Positions 7,543 through 15,919 of a stretch of 19,256 nt of DNA are shown in pieces. Origin of the DNA: Thalassiosira profunda (Eukaryota > Bacillariophyta > Thalassiosirophyceae > Thalassiosirales > Thalassiosiraceae); NCBI GenBank assembly GCA_036939355.1, contig JALLAP010000116.1:1-19256 (forward strand), given 5' to 3'. A program made the position numbers and the translations under genes. The stretch's first letter is position 1. Each line of letters begins with the position of its first letter. The notes beneath the pieces were generated by a model. It did no database searches. It saw only the letters and a list, made by a program, of their open reading frames with translations, and was not told the origin of the DNA.

Positions 7543-10500
7543 TTATTCATCATCGTCGTCGTCGTCCTTCCGATTGTACCGCTCCTTCGCTCGCACCGAC
7601 TCTGATAGCTTGAACAGATGATGCTTCATCAGCTCTACGCGCGACTCTTTGGAGGAGAGCCCTTTCTGGCGGTGCTTCTCCTTGATTGTTTTCACTGTGT
7701 CCTCCTTCAGCGTCGGATTCTTTGCAAAGACGGCCGCCCTCCATTCCACAAGATGCTTGATGATGTCGCCCTTCGGCTCCTCCTCGCCCTTCTTCAGCCG
7801 CTTCTTCACGTCCATCTTCACGCGATCTCTCTTCTCTTTCTCCTTCTCGGCCGATGCCATCTGGTTGACCTGTGCCATCAGCTTTGCCCTGGTGAAGACG
7901 CGGGCCTCGAGCTCCTTGGCCGTTGTCGACGTTGCAAGAATGATCTCCTGGTCCAGCTTCTCCTGGATGCTCACCACCGTGGTATTGATCCTGGTCAGAT
8001 CGACCACCTTCTCGGACCGGGACACGGAGCCGTACCTCTTGATGTACCATTCAGTGAAGTACTTCATGGTGCGGTCCTTTCCCTCGCCAGTGATCGACGA
8101 CAAGATGAGAGCGTGCAAAAGTCCTCCGCTGGGCACTTGAATGATATCGTCTCTGCAATCCTGCGCGACAGATTTGCCCTTCAGCTTGATGCGCGGCGCC
8201 GCACCAGGACTCCACAGCCGCATATCATCGATCTTCTCGGCAATTTTGTAGTAGGGGCAGGCGGGAGAGTTGCTGATCACATCATGTGTCCGTGAGCGGT
8301 TGGAGGCAGATTTTGCATCTTTGTCGTGCAGCGTTCGGTGCGCTGCACTCTCTCCAGCGGTGTCGGGGAGACCCGCGGTGACAAGCTCCATATTGAGGTC
8401 CATTCCGGGCCGGTAAACCTTCCCAAGAGGCGCGCGGACGTCCATCACGCAGTTCTCGACGCTGTTGTCGTGGTAGATGGGCATGCCCTGTGATGTCAGC
8501 AAGGTAAAGATGTGGTTCTCATAAATCACTCTCTGTGCCGGCGAAGCGCAGTGATACCACCTCAACAAGTCAGACGCGAGGAGCATGTAATCCACCTTGT
8601 GCGTGACAGCAAAGAGCGGCATGGCGAATCGGAGGGCAGAGAAGAAGTAGTCCACGCTCCCGCGCGGGCCGAGGCGCTCGGCATTCGTCATCATCTTTGC
8701 AATGGCGCCGATTCGGATCTCCAACAGCGCGAGTGCACAAATGGCATACTCCTGCGCTCTCTCCAGCATGAAATCGTTCACCTCCACCGCCGACACGCCC
8801 CGTTTCACGTGGTCTTTGAGATTCTGAGCGGCTCGGGCGTAGTTGGCAAGAAGGCAGAAGGAATAGTCTCCTTGCCGCTGCCTCGGATCGGTCGGCTTGA
8901 GGATCCACTTCACCTTCTGCAGAGAATCCCGGAAGGCGGACCACATATCGGTGAGAAATTCCTCAAACAACTCGCCACTGGCATTGAGCAGCTTCATGAT
9001 GGTGTGGAATCCGCCAGGCGAGACAAACATTGTATCGGGATAGCGCCTGGCGTCGGGGCCGAAGTCTTCTGCATCCTGTGCAAAAATCCGACGCAGATCG
9101 GCAGCTGGCTTGCCGTCGCAGCCGGATCCAATCATGACCTCGGCAAGCGGGGCCTCGGCGTTGGAGGGATATTTGTCCTTCTCCTTCCTCCATTGATTCA
9201 TCTGCGCGTCCTTCTGCCCCACCATGTAGTCCGCCAGAGCGCGGAGGGAGCCCGTCTTCGCGAGATCTTGATGCACTGCCTCCAACCGTGCATTGTTCAT
9301 TTTGTAGCGATTGCTTTTGCTGAGCTCGAATTCGGCAGAGCTAGATTTATCTCCGCCCGCGTCCAGCTCGTCCTCCTCGCCCTCGCTCTCGTCCTCGCCT
9401 GCAAATGCATCTGCATTGGTGACAAAGTTTTGCACTCCACGCCCACCAATCTCATTTTCGGCGTCGGTGGGCATTTCGTTGCGGGCCAGGACGGCCGATT
9501 GTCTGATTGCAGTTTGTTGCGCGACCGCGGCACGTGCAGGATGGCCCTCCTCCATCAATTGCTCCATTGCCTTGCGCGTTTGCTGGTTCACAATGCGATC
9601 GAAGCGAGGAATTTGGACGGCAGTGGTTTGGTTGTCGAGTGATAGCTTCTCCCGATTGTCCAGCACAAATTGGATGTTCTCCAGGACGCACTCCGACAGA
9701 CGTTCGTGATCCACGTCCTTGATCCCCACCACGTCGCCTGCAAGCTTGTCCATCGCCTCCTGGGACAGATCTTTGATTGCATCTTCCCACACCACCGTCG
9801 GCTCGCGCGAGATTCGGTTGTTTGGGTCGTCATCCCGGTAGAAGCCAGCCCTCTTCAAGTCGCTTTCGGTCACCACGACAACCTTGATCAAAATCCACTG
9901 ATCATAGGACGCCTGCCGCCCCAGGATTTTGAAGCCCATGTTGTCGAAGAAAAGCAGGACCAGATCCCGAGGAGCCACTTTCAACCCCTCCTTCATTTGC
10001 TTCAGCGCCTTGTCCGCCCGCTCCTTCAGAGAGAACGACCGACTCGGCGCCAAGTTGAAGGCCGAGCAAAGATCTCTGAACTCCCTCGTGGACCGCTGCC
10101 GATTCAACAGCTCGCCGTACATCAACTGAAAGTATCCCGGCTTCGTTCGGAGGTTTTGGAGCAGCAGATCCGACGCCGCGAGCGAGGACAGGTACTTCTT
10201 CTGATAGTCCTGCGTGTCGCGGTCGAGGAAGAGGGAATCATTGAACTCGGACATCCCCATCACCATGCTGAGCAATGCGCGGTCGATCGGGAACGGCTGG
10301 CGGCAGCGAAATTCCAACAGCTCGCGAGGTGACATCATCGGCAGGTGCTTCTGCAGAGGAAGGCTCGCCTTCAGCAACGGCCGATGCAGAGTTGCAAAGA
10401 AGTTGGCAATCTCAATCACGGCCCGGTTGGGATCGAGCACCTCGACCTTCCCCTCCTTCATCTCCGTCAAGACGAACGTGGACGACACGATCTTCGTCTC

Positions 10501-11025
10501 GTAGTTGCCGTCGGAGTTCTGGTAGCCCCTCCCCGAGAACAGCACCATCCCCTCATTCTCGGGATGGTCCTTCAATTCCGCCATGTGCTGCTCCTTCAAC
10601 CACTGGAGGGGCAGGTTGTTTTTTGTGTACTCCCTCGGATTTTCCCCGCCGATGCTCCGGATCGATTGCGCGGTAGAGGCATCGCCCCCGCGGATAAAGT
10701 CACTCTGCGTCGAGTAGCGCTTGCAGCCGTCGACGGGGCACTGATGGAGCTTGGATCCGCGCTCTGTCTGGGACTTTAGCGCGCAGAATGTGCACAAAAC
10801 ATGCTGGCACGGGCGCACCACAACGCGATCAGAGCCGCGCCGAAGGACGAGGCTGCACACCTGACACTCCTCACCGCCCTCCGGGGCATCCTCGGAGCCG
10901 GAGGAGTCGCTGGGGGGCCGATCTCGGCGCCGCGTCTGGCGTCCGCTGCTGCCGGACCGCGGGCGCTTGTGAGAGTGTCTGTGGGAGGCGCCACCGCCGC
11001 GTCGGCCGCCCGCCGTCCGCGTCAT
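7543..11025 (-). CDS. Putative transposase: RING finger plus DUF6589-like core
   Basis: This is a 1160-aa protein from one open frame, starting at ATG 11023-11025 inside the right terminal repeat (MTRTAGGRRGGG, A at -3). Residues 1-50 are basic and Ser-rich. A C3HC4 RING finger follows with C54, C57, C73, H75, C78, C81, C96 and C101, the last pair as CPVDGC. The core carries LLFFDNMGFKILGR (D361), an acidic linker (about 544-557), MIGSGCDGKPA (D637), SPGGFHTIMKLL (669-680), a helical region VDYFFSALRFAMPLFAVTHK (791-810) and DNSVEN (E857). The C-terminus is a lysine-rich coiled coil ending RKDDDDDDE. The FDN, GGFH and tyrosine/histidine helical motifs recall DUF6589-type proteins from transposons of fungi and other eukaryotes; this is from memory. 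D361, D637 and E857 are candidate acidic catalytic residues of an RNase H-like fold, by inference only. RING could act as a ubiquitin ligase or in protein contact. Confidence 0.75.
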   Translation of the reverse strand: MTRTAGGRRGGGASHRHSHKRPRSGSSGRQTRRRDRPPSDSSGSEDAPEGGEECQVCSLVLRRGSDRVVVRPCQHVLCTFCALKSQTERGSKLHQCPVDGCKRYSTQSDFIRGGDASTAQSIRSIGGENPREYTKNNLPLQWLKEQHMAELKDHPENEGMVLFSGRGYQNSDGNYETKIVSSTFVLTEMKEGKVEVLDPNRAVIEIANFFATLHRPLLKASLPLQKHLPMMSPRELLEFRCRQPFPIDRALLSMVMGMSEFNDSLFLDRDTQDYQKKYLSSLAASDLLLQNLRTKPGYFQLMYGELLNRQRSTREFRDLCSAFNLAPSRSFSLKERADKALKQMKEGLKVAPRDLVLLFFDNMGFKILGRQASYDQWILIKVVVVTESDLKRAGFYRDDDPNNRISREPTVVWEDAIKDLSQEAMDKLAGDVVGIKDVDHERLSECVLENIQFVLDNREKLSLDNQTTAVQIPRFDRIVNQQTRKAMEQLMEEGHPARAAVAQQTAIRQSAVLARNEMPTDAENEIGGRGVQNFVTNADAFAGEDESEGEEDELDAGGDKSSSAEFELSKSNRYKMNNARLEAVHQDLAKTGSLRALADYMVGQKDAQMNQWRKEKDKYPSNAEAPLAEVMIGSGCDGKPAADLRRIFAQDAEDFGPDARRYPDTMFVSPGGFHTIMKLLNASGELFEEFLTDMWSAFRDSLQKVKWILKPTDPRQRQGDYSFCLLANYARAAQNLKDHVKRGVSAVEVNDFMLERAQEYAICALALLEIRIGAIAKMMTNAERLGPRGSVDYFFSALRFAMPLFAVTHKVDYMLLASDLLRWYHCASPAQRVIYENHIFTLLTSQGMPIYHDNSVENCVMDVRAPLGKVYRPGMDLNMELVTAGLPDTAGESAAHRTLHDKDAKSASNRSRTHDVISNSPACPYYKIAEKIDDMRLWSPGAAPRIKLKGKSVAQDCRDDIIQVPSGGLLHALILSSITGEGKDRTMKYFTEWYIKRYGSVSRSEKVVDLTRINTTVVSIQEKLDQEIILATSTTAKELEARVFTRAKLMAQVNQMASAEKEKEKRDRVKMDVKKRLKKGEEEPKGDIIKHLVEWRAAVFAKNPTLKEDTVKTIKEKHRQKGLSSKESRVELMKHHLFKLSESVRAKERYNRKDDDDDDE

Positions 11026-11263
11026 GCTGGATACTCGGCCGTGCTGCCGCTATCGACGTCGGAGCGGCGGCATCCCCACTACCATTTGAGCCACCCGTCC
11101 TGTTTGGATGTGCGGCGACTTCAGACGGAGGCGCCCAAGCGAAGATCCGGGTGCGTCTCGGACAGGGTATTTGCAGCCAAAGCATGCAGTCTGTACGGCG
11201 ATATTTTACTTTAAAATTTCAAACTTTGAAGCACCTCCTCGCGCTCGCGCGGTGGCAGCATGA
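11000..11263 (-). repeat. Right terminal inverted repeat of the element
   Basis: This is the inverted counterpart of 5752-6014. The inner block (11000-11086) begins 177 nt from the element end, against 176 nt on the left. It contains the start codon of the putative transposase and an AT-rich patch (11201-11223). It also supplies the last 18 codons and stop of the interrupted host gene. Confidence 0.9.
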
Positions 11264-12993
11264 AGATCTGTTGCGTTGTCTGTATCAGTGTCATCCACGA
11301 CAGTTGTGTTTTGTTCAGCAGCGATATCTTTCTCCTCCCCCAATTCAGCCACAGGTTCAATCGCAACGATTGTTGAATTGAGTGAATGCTCATCGGCAGC
11401 AGTACCAGTCTCTGAACTCGTTGCATTGAGAGCTTCATTGCTAGCGTCAACAACAACATTTGTTGCATTTTCCTGCGTGATTGCAACTTCTTCCGTATCG
11501 CCGCCACCACCAAATGCAACTGTAGCAACCACAGCTCCTGCCACAGCAGCGCCTCCAATTCCAACGGTGCCAGTATCGAGGGAATCTTGCTTAGCATCGC
11601 CCTCTTTCAGTTGCATCTTCTCTTCTCGCTTTCGTTGTCGTTCCAACTCTTTCTCCCGCGCTTCCTTCGCCCGCGCCGCTTTGGCCGCATCAGCTTCGGC
11701 CTTCCTAGCAGCGGCCTCCTCTTTTTGTTTCTGCCTCTTTATTTCCAACGCCTTTGCGGCCTCCTTTCGTTTTGCTTCTTCCACTTTCCTCTCTTCTTCT
11801 CTCTCCTCTTCGTACTTCAGGTCTTTGACGTTTCTGAGAAGGTCCGGATTCTCTCTCAGTTGTTTCAGCTCTGCCCTTCCGCGTTCAAGGATATCAAAGT
11901 AAGTTTGTGATGGTGGCCGAGACGCCAATGCATTGATCGAATTGTAGTCCACATTGCACCGTATTTCTCCTGGGCAAAATTGCAGCTCGTGAACTCTATT
12001 CAGTGGTATCCCGGCGATTAGGCAACTCAACAGAGCCGGGCCGGTTCCATCAGGAAACACGACGAGAACAGTGTCACCTGAGTATAACGTCTCCAGCACA
12101 CTCATCAAATTAGTCAATCTGACCACTTGATCCGAAAGGGTCTCGGCGGGCGTTCCATCTTCATTTGGAGGTGGCTTGCCTCCTTTGCCATACTGCCCTG
12201 CCTCATCCACATCGAGGGCCCACACAGCCTCCTCTGTTGCATTCAGCGCCGATCCGTCCCATCCACCGATCGCTCGTGGGTCCGCATAGTTGAACTCTGG
12301 CACGAGCCGATCGCGCCCTACTCTCAGCTCCTCGCCGACGATGTTTGCCGAGTCAATACACGCAGCAGCCAGACTGTATCGGACCACTGTAGGGTTCGAT
12401 CCCGTCGATTTGAGATACCTGCACGCCTCTCGGACCTGCGCCTCGCCGAGTTCCGACAGAGCCGCCTCACGATTCGTCAAGAACAACGGATTGGTCGACC
12501 AAATGTCATCCACCTCCAGCAGACTCGCCCCGGCCCTCATGAAATGATACGTGTTCAGCAGTGGATCCTTGCAGGGAAATCGGACCAACCCTCTTGCGTC
12601 TGCTCTGTCGGCAGATCCGAAGGCAAAGGAGATGGATAGCGCACTGCCCTCGAGGAATGTTCGTCGATCTTGCTGTTGTTTGCATTGTGTTTGGTGCACG
12701 CCCGACGAGGCGTATTTTGTTTGATGCATCTTCATCTCCTGTCCCTCATTTTGCGTTTGGTGCACCTCCTTTTCATCATCACTGCTGCTAGACCGAGCCG
12801 CGAGGAATGCCCCCCTCTTCTTTGCGCCCCATGGCTGAGAAACCAACAAGGAATGCGTTCTGCAACCATCGGTGCACGAAGAAGGCCGGACGGTGCACCC
12901 ACTCCGGAGGGAACACGCAGTGGGCGCGAGGGAGGCCGAGGGCCCGAGATACACCGACGCGAGAAGGACGGAAAGCAGCGCGGCTACAACCAT
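11206..12993 (-). CDS. Plastid/thylakoid histidine-phosphatase-like protein, 3' end replaced by the element
   Basis: The frame gives 595 aa from ATG 12991-12993; the frame upstream offers only GTG. The N-terminus is an ER signal peptide (MVVAALLSVLLASVYLG) followed by SASLAP, close to the ASAFAP plastid motif. Three HQT repeats follow, then a twin-arginine signal (DRRTFLEGSALSISFAF ... ADA) suggesting Tat export to the thylakoid lumen. The core has TYHFMRAGASLLE, WSTNPLFLTNREAALSELG, AETLSDQVVRL and VVFPDGTGPALLSCLIAGIP, as in phosphoglycerate-mutase/histidine-phosphatase-like proteins of diatoms. The usual RHG motif reads MRAG, so the catalytic histidine appears to be missing and activity is doubtful. 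A long charged coiled coil, a membrane helix (IGGAAVAGAVVATVAF) and an acidic region follow. Host codons end at 11264. The last 18 residues (HAATARARGG...) and the stop come from the element's repeat. The original would have been 647 aa. Confidence 0.85.
   Translation of the reverse strand: MVVAALLSVLLASVYLGPSASLAPTACSLRSGCTVRPSSCTDGCRTHSLLVSQPWGAKKRGAFLAARSSSSDDEKEVHQTQNEGQEMKMHQTKYASSGVHQTQCKQQQDRRTFLEGSALSISFAFGSADRADARGLVRFPCKDPLLNTYHFMRAGASLLEVDDIWSTNPLFLTNREAALSELGEAQVREACRYLKSTGSNPTVVRYSLAAACIDSANIVGEELRVGRDRLVPEFNYADPRAIGGWDGSALNATEEAVWALDVDEAGQYGKGGKPPPNEDGTPAETLSDQVVRLTNLMSVLETLYSGDTVLVVFPDGTGPALLSCLIAGIPLNRVHELQFCPGEIRCNVDYNSINALASRPPSQTYFDILERGRAELKQLRENPDLLRNVKDLKYEEEREEERKVEEAKRKEAAKALEIKRQKQKEEAAARKAEADAAKAARAKEAREKELERQRKREEKMQLKEGDAKQDSLDTGTVGIGGAAVAGAVVATVAFGGGGDTEEVAITQENATNVVVDASNEALNATSSETGTAADEHSLNSTIVAIEPVAELGEEKDIAAEQNTTVVDDTDTDNATDLHAATARARGGASKFEILK
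11264..11267 (+). repeat. Right target-site duplication AGAT
   Basis: This is the direct copy of 5748-5751, immediately outside the right inverted repeat. It falls in the host codons for Asp-Leu (GAT CT.). Confidence 0.75.
12684..12765 (-). repeat. Three imperfect HQT peptide repeats within the phosphatase-like gene
   Basis: Three copies read VHQTQ, MHQTK and VHQTQ in the protein, spaced about 30-36 nt. The underlying DNA (TTTGGTGCAC or TTTGATGCAT on the plus strand) is repeated as well. They lie between the plastid targeting segment and the twin-arginine motif. Confidence 0.7.
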
Positions 12994-13251
12994 CGTGCCG
13001 GCGGGCTCCTCGCGACCACCACCACCACCACCTGGCTTCACCCCGCCCGCGCCGCGGCCTCCCTCCTTGTTGCCGACGTCGAAGAAGACGAATCGGCTGC
13101 GCGCGGCCTAGAGTGAGTTACCTACGTCGTACTATAAGATGTACTTTACGAAGCCCCTGCCTGGCCAATCAAAATCCCATCACAACACTGCACCCCCCCG
13201 CCCAGCGTTGCGATTCAGAACATCGCCCCTCTCGGCCTCGCGCACATCAGC
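12994..13251. promoter_or_regulatory. Shared upstream region of divergent phosphatase-like and helicase genes
   Basis: These 258 nt lie between two divergent start codons. A CCAAT box is present at 13165-13169, 83 nt before the helicase ATG. A TATAAG sequence lies at 13133-13138, and a short CCA repeat lies near 13015-13031 on the phosphatase side. The assignment of these sites to either gene is inference. Confidence 0.4.
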
Positions 13252-15846
13252 ATGGCCACCGACCGATTTGTAATGCTCCTGCGATGTTGCTGCGTTGTTG
13301 CCGCCGCTCTGGGGGTCCTGGCAGTTGCAGAAGCCAGGCTCGAAACGGGTGCATCGGCAGAAAAGTTGATGCCACTGCCAGCCATCACATCATCACATGC
13401 GTCAATTGCAGGACTGCCACATCATCCATCACATACGTCGCATTTGCAAATATCATCCATCAGTCGTAGAGCAATGGCCCCTTTTTGCAAGGGCGCGGCG
13501 TTTGTAACCCCGCGGCCTTCCTCGGCAATCGGATACAATCGCGTTCCGAAGTGTTTGGAATGCCCGGATTATACCTCATGCAGCAGCACAGCACTGAGCA
13601 TGTCCCCAACGCCCTCGTCGAGGCAATCCTACTCCTCGCGGGGGAAGCGGACGCAACAAACACGCAACCGGGGCGCCAACGCGGCAAACCACAATCGCCG
13701 CGGACATTCTTTCCGACTGGAAAACAAGGACGGAACCACAAAAAGGCACAGAAAGTCGAACACCAAGCGGGCGCCTCGGTGGGAACGAGAGGGAGACAGA
13801 CTATATGCCGAGGTGACGAAGCAGTTGGATGCCTATCAACGCCATGCAGGGGAGGATGAGAACGCCAGCGAGGGCTTGCTGGCGCTTGCAAACAAGCAAA
13901 TAGAGAGTGCACAAGATGTGTGCGAGGCACTTGAGCCGTGGACGGCAACGGACGAGCAATTGGAGGAAACAAGAGCAAAGAAACCGGAGCCAACAACCAA
14001 ACCTGAAGCCTCAACAGAGAAACCAAAGAAGTCGCCTCCATTCCTGTGGGGATCTCTCCCCGTGGGGCCCGTCTTGGCGTCGCGCCTCCACGCCAGCCAA
14101 CGATCCTCCCCCACCTCCGTCCAGCGGGGGGCGTTTCCCATCCTCACCGCCGGCCACAGCAAGGGCAACAAAAAGGTGTCCACCAAACGAACGAATGCCA
14201 TCATCGCGTCGCCCACGGGTACCGGCAAGACGCTGGCTTATTTGCTTCCGCTGCTTTGTACGTCCCCGGGGGGTCAGAGCGGAGAGGGCGCGGGGGGCGT
14301 GCTGATTGTGACACCGACGATTGAATTGGCTTGTCAGATCCAGCGCGAGGTGGACGTGCTGTGGCCGCCATTGGAGGACTCTGGCAGTTCGTCGCTGTTT
14401 GTGGTCGGCGTTGATGATGTGGACAATGTGCAAGAAAGCTTGGACGATGAGGAGAGTATGAATCCCGGGAGAGTGACTCTGAAAGCATTGCAACATGCTC
14501 CGCTCATTGCTGGCACGCCCAAAATGCTTCGAATGCTCTACCGGGAAGCAGAGAGGATCGTTCGTGCTCCAGGTTTCGACCGCACAATAATATCCACCGA
14601 CGAACGCGCCACAGCCAAGGCGCTCCTGTCCAACCTCCGCGCCATTGTGTTGGACGAAGCCGATCGTTTGCTGCGCACCGAAGCTGTCGCGAGAGAGGCG
14701 ACAGAGCGAAAGCAGAGAAAGATTGCGCAACGAATAGTGGCCGAAGCCGAGGCCGCGGCCCTCGACAGCTACATTCCGCCGCCACCTGCTATGAAGAAGA
14801 GGAGGCTCAATATTGCACGGAATACTCAGACCGAGCTCCTTCTGCGCGATCTTCCGATACCTTCCCTGGCGGACGTTCAGATCATTTGCGCCTCTGCGAC
14901 GATTGGACGGACGATGCGACGACAATTGATGCAGATCCTCGACGCGCCGAGCGCCGACAAGGCAGCGACGCTCGTCACAGGGGACGAAGACGAGAGGGTG
15001 AAGAGCAAAGATGCGGAGAGGAGAAAGAGCGTATTGCTGCCAGAAAAGTTGAGGCATGAATTCCGAGTGGTTAACGAAGACTCAGAGTCTTCCAGCCATG
15101 AAGAGCTGCCTGATGATATGTCAACAGCAGAGAGGAACGAGGAGAGGAGAATAAAGGATACCATGAATACACTATGGGAAACCATGGCGACAATGGAAGA
15201 GGCGAAGCCAATCCTCATTTTCCCAGGAAGAGTGGGCGTGGAAAGCGTTCAGAGAGAGTTGTTGGCCCGCGGACTCGATGATGTTCGCACATTGCGGAAC
15301 CTCGATGGCTCGTCGCCCGAATCTGATCTCCAAGTGGAGACTGCGGATGCGGATCCTGGTGGCTGGAAGTCTGTCCCTGTTTACATCATCGGCGAACGCT
15401 TCGCTCGCGGGCTGGATCTCCCGGACGTGGAATACGTCTTCATGCTGTCTCCGCCGTCCAGCGCTGCAGGCTATGCCCACATGGCCGGGCGGACCGGTCG
15501 CAGTGGTCGCGAAGGCACGGCAATCACGCTTGTCCGGCCAAAGAACAATGAGGTGCAGCGATTGGCCGCCATCGCAGAAGCATTAGGGCTCAAGTTTGCT
15601 GCGTCTACATCTGGTGTGGCTGGAACGGAGAATGAGCAAAGCGACGTGCAGGATGGCAGCACGTCTCCAGAGACTGGATCAGATTCCGCAACATATGCCT
15701 GGGAGGACCTGTCGGAGACTGAGCTGGCAAAGATGAAGAACGCTGAGCTGTACGAGTACCTCACAAGTTGTGGTGGCACAATCAACAAACGAGCGAAGAA
15801 GGCGGAGCTGGTGTCAGCGATCCAGGAACTGCATTCTGGTGCGTAA
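13252..15846 (+). CDS. DEAD-box RNA helicase with C-terminal SAP domain, probably plastid-targeted
   Basis: This is an 864-aa ATP-dependent RNA helicase. Start ATG 13252 has A at -3 and G at +4. The N-terminus is a signal peptide (MLLRCCCVVAAALGVLAVAEA), then a Ser/His-rich stretch and GAAFVTP (residues 81-87), similar to the ASAFAP plastid motif. A basic linker follows. Helicase motifs in order: I, SPTGTGKT (323-327 GTGKT); Ia, PTIELACQI; Ib, GTPKML; II, DEAD at 468-471; III, SAT at 548-550; IV, ILIFPGR; V, ARGLDLPDV; VI, HMAGRTGRSGR from 743. Residues about 820-861 (ETELAKMKNAELYEYLTSCG) are a SAP domain, a nucleic-acid-binding helix-loop-helix. Insertions between motifs II and III and before IV are Lys/Glu-rich. 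Role: RNA remodelling, probably plastid rRNA or ribosome work by analogy. The gap between the signal peptide and GAAFVTP is long, so an unresolved intron is possible. Confidence 0.88.
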   Translation: MATDRFVMLLRCCCVVAAALGVLAVAEARLETGASAEKLMPLPAITSSHASIAGLPHHPSHTSHLQISSISRRAMAPFCKGAAFVTPRPSSAIGYNRVPKCLECPDYTSCSSTALSMSPTPSSRQSYSSRGKRTQQTRNRGANAANHNRRGHSFRLENKDGTTKRHRKSNTKRAPRWEREGDRLYAEVTKQLDAYQRHAGEDENASEGLLALANKQIESAQDVCEALEPWTATDEQLEETRAKKPEPTTKPEASTEKPKKSPPFLWGSLPVGPVLASRLHASQRSSPTSVQRGAFPILTAGHSKGNKKVSTKRTNAIIASPTGTGKTLAYLLPLLCTSPGGQSGEGAGGVLIVTPTIELACQIQREVDVLWPPLEDSGSSSLFVVGVDDVDNVQESLDDEESMNPGRVTLKALQHAPLIAGTPKMLRMLYREAERIVRAPGFDRTIISTDERATAKALLSNLRAIVLDEADRLLRTEAVAREATERKQRKIAQRIVAEAEAAALDSYIPPPPAMKKRRLNIARNTQTELLLRDLPIPSLADVQIICASATIGRTMRRQLMQILDAPSADKAATLVTGDEDERVKSKDAERRKSVLLPEKLRHEFRVVNEDSESSSHEELPDDMSTAERNEERRIKDTMNTLWETMATMEEAKPILIFPGRVGVESVQRELLARGLDDVRTLRNLDGSSPESDLQVETADADPGGWKSVPVYIIGERFARGLDLPDVEYVFMLSPPSSAAGYAHMAGRTGRSGREGTAITLVRPKNNEVQRLAAIAEALGLKFAASTSGVAGTENEQSDVQDGSTSPETGSDSATYAWEDLSETELAKMKNAELYEYLTSCGGTINKRAKKAELVSAIQELHSGA
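13391..13448 (+). repeat. Imperfect direct repeat in the helicase N-terminal region
   Basis: CATCACATGCGTCAATTGCA (13391-13410) and a similar 22-nt copy at 13427-13448 differ by one substitution and a few inserted or changed bases. They encode the Ser/His-rich segment between the signal peptide and the plastid-like motif. Confidence 0.5.
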
Positions 15847-15919
15847 GGGCCTTTGGCAGAGGAGAAGATGAAGAGTTACTATTATGATTGAAGCTGGGCG
15901 CTTGGTGTTACCAGCGCAC

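Larger units (their letters stand above)
5752..11263. mobile_element. Two-gene DNA transposon with long TIRs (RING/DUF6589-like type)
   Basis: The element is 5512 bp, bounded by inverted repeats starting TCATGCTGCCACCGCGCGAG and flanked by AGAT. It carries two convergent genes whose stop codons are 43 nt apart (7499 and 7543), with their 5' ends in the terminal repeats. The minus-strand gene encodes a putative transposase with a RING finger; the plus-strand gene encodes an unrecognised basic protein. The boundaries are supported three ways: ends of matching sequence, a 4-bp duplication, and restoration of a continuous host frame on removal. Both genes are open, so the copy could be active or recently so. 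A cut-and-paste mechanism is inferred from the TIRs and the small duplication. No known superfamily could be assigned with certainty. Confidence 0.85.

Noticed and set aside
8512..9642. Plus-strand ORF of 376 codons opposite the transposase
   Set aside because: It is antisense to a frame with a RING finger and ordered domains. Its own composition is His/Leu/Arg-rich, as expected from a GC-rich shadow.
12994..13041. Longer start for the phosphatase-like protein (MKPGGGGGG...)
   Set aside because: The codon at 13039-13041 is GTG, and the signal peptide begins properly at ATG 12993. The same reasoning removes the upstream extensions at 2801 and 18209.
14011..15057. Minus-strand ORF of 348 codons opposite the helicase
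   Set aside because: The opposite frame holds all DEAD-box motifs; this one has none and is a shadow.
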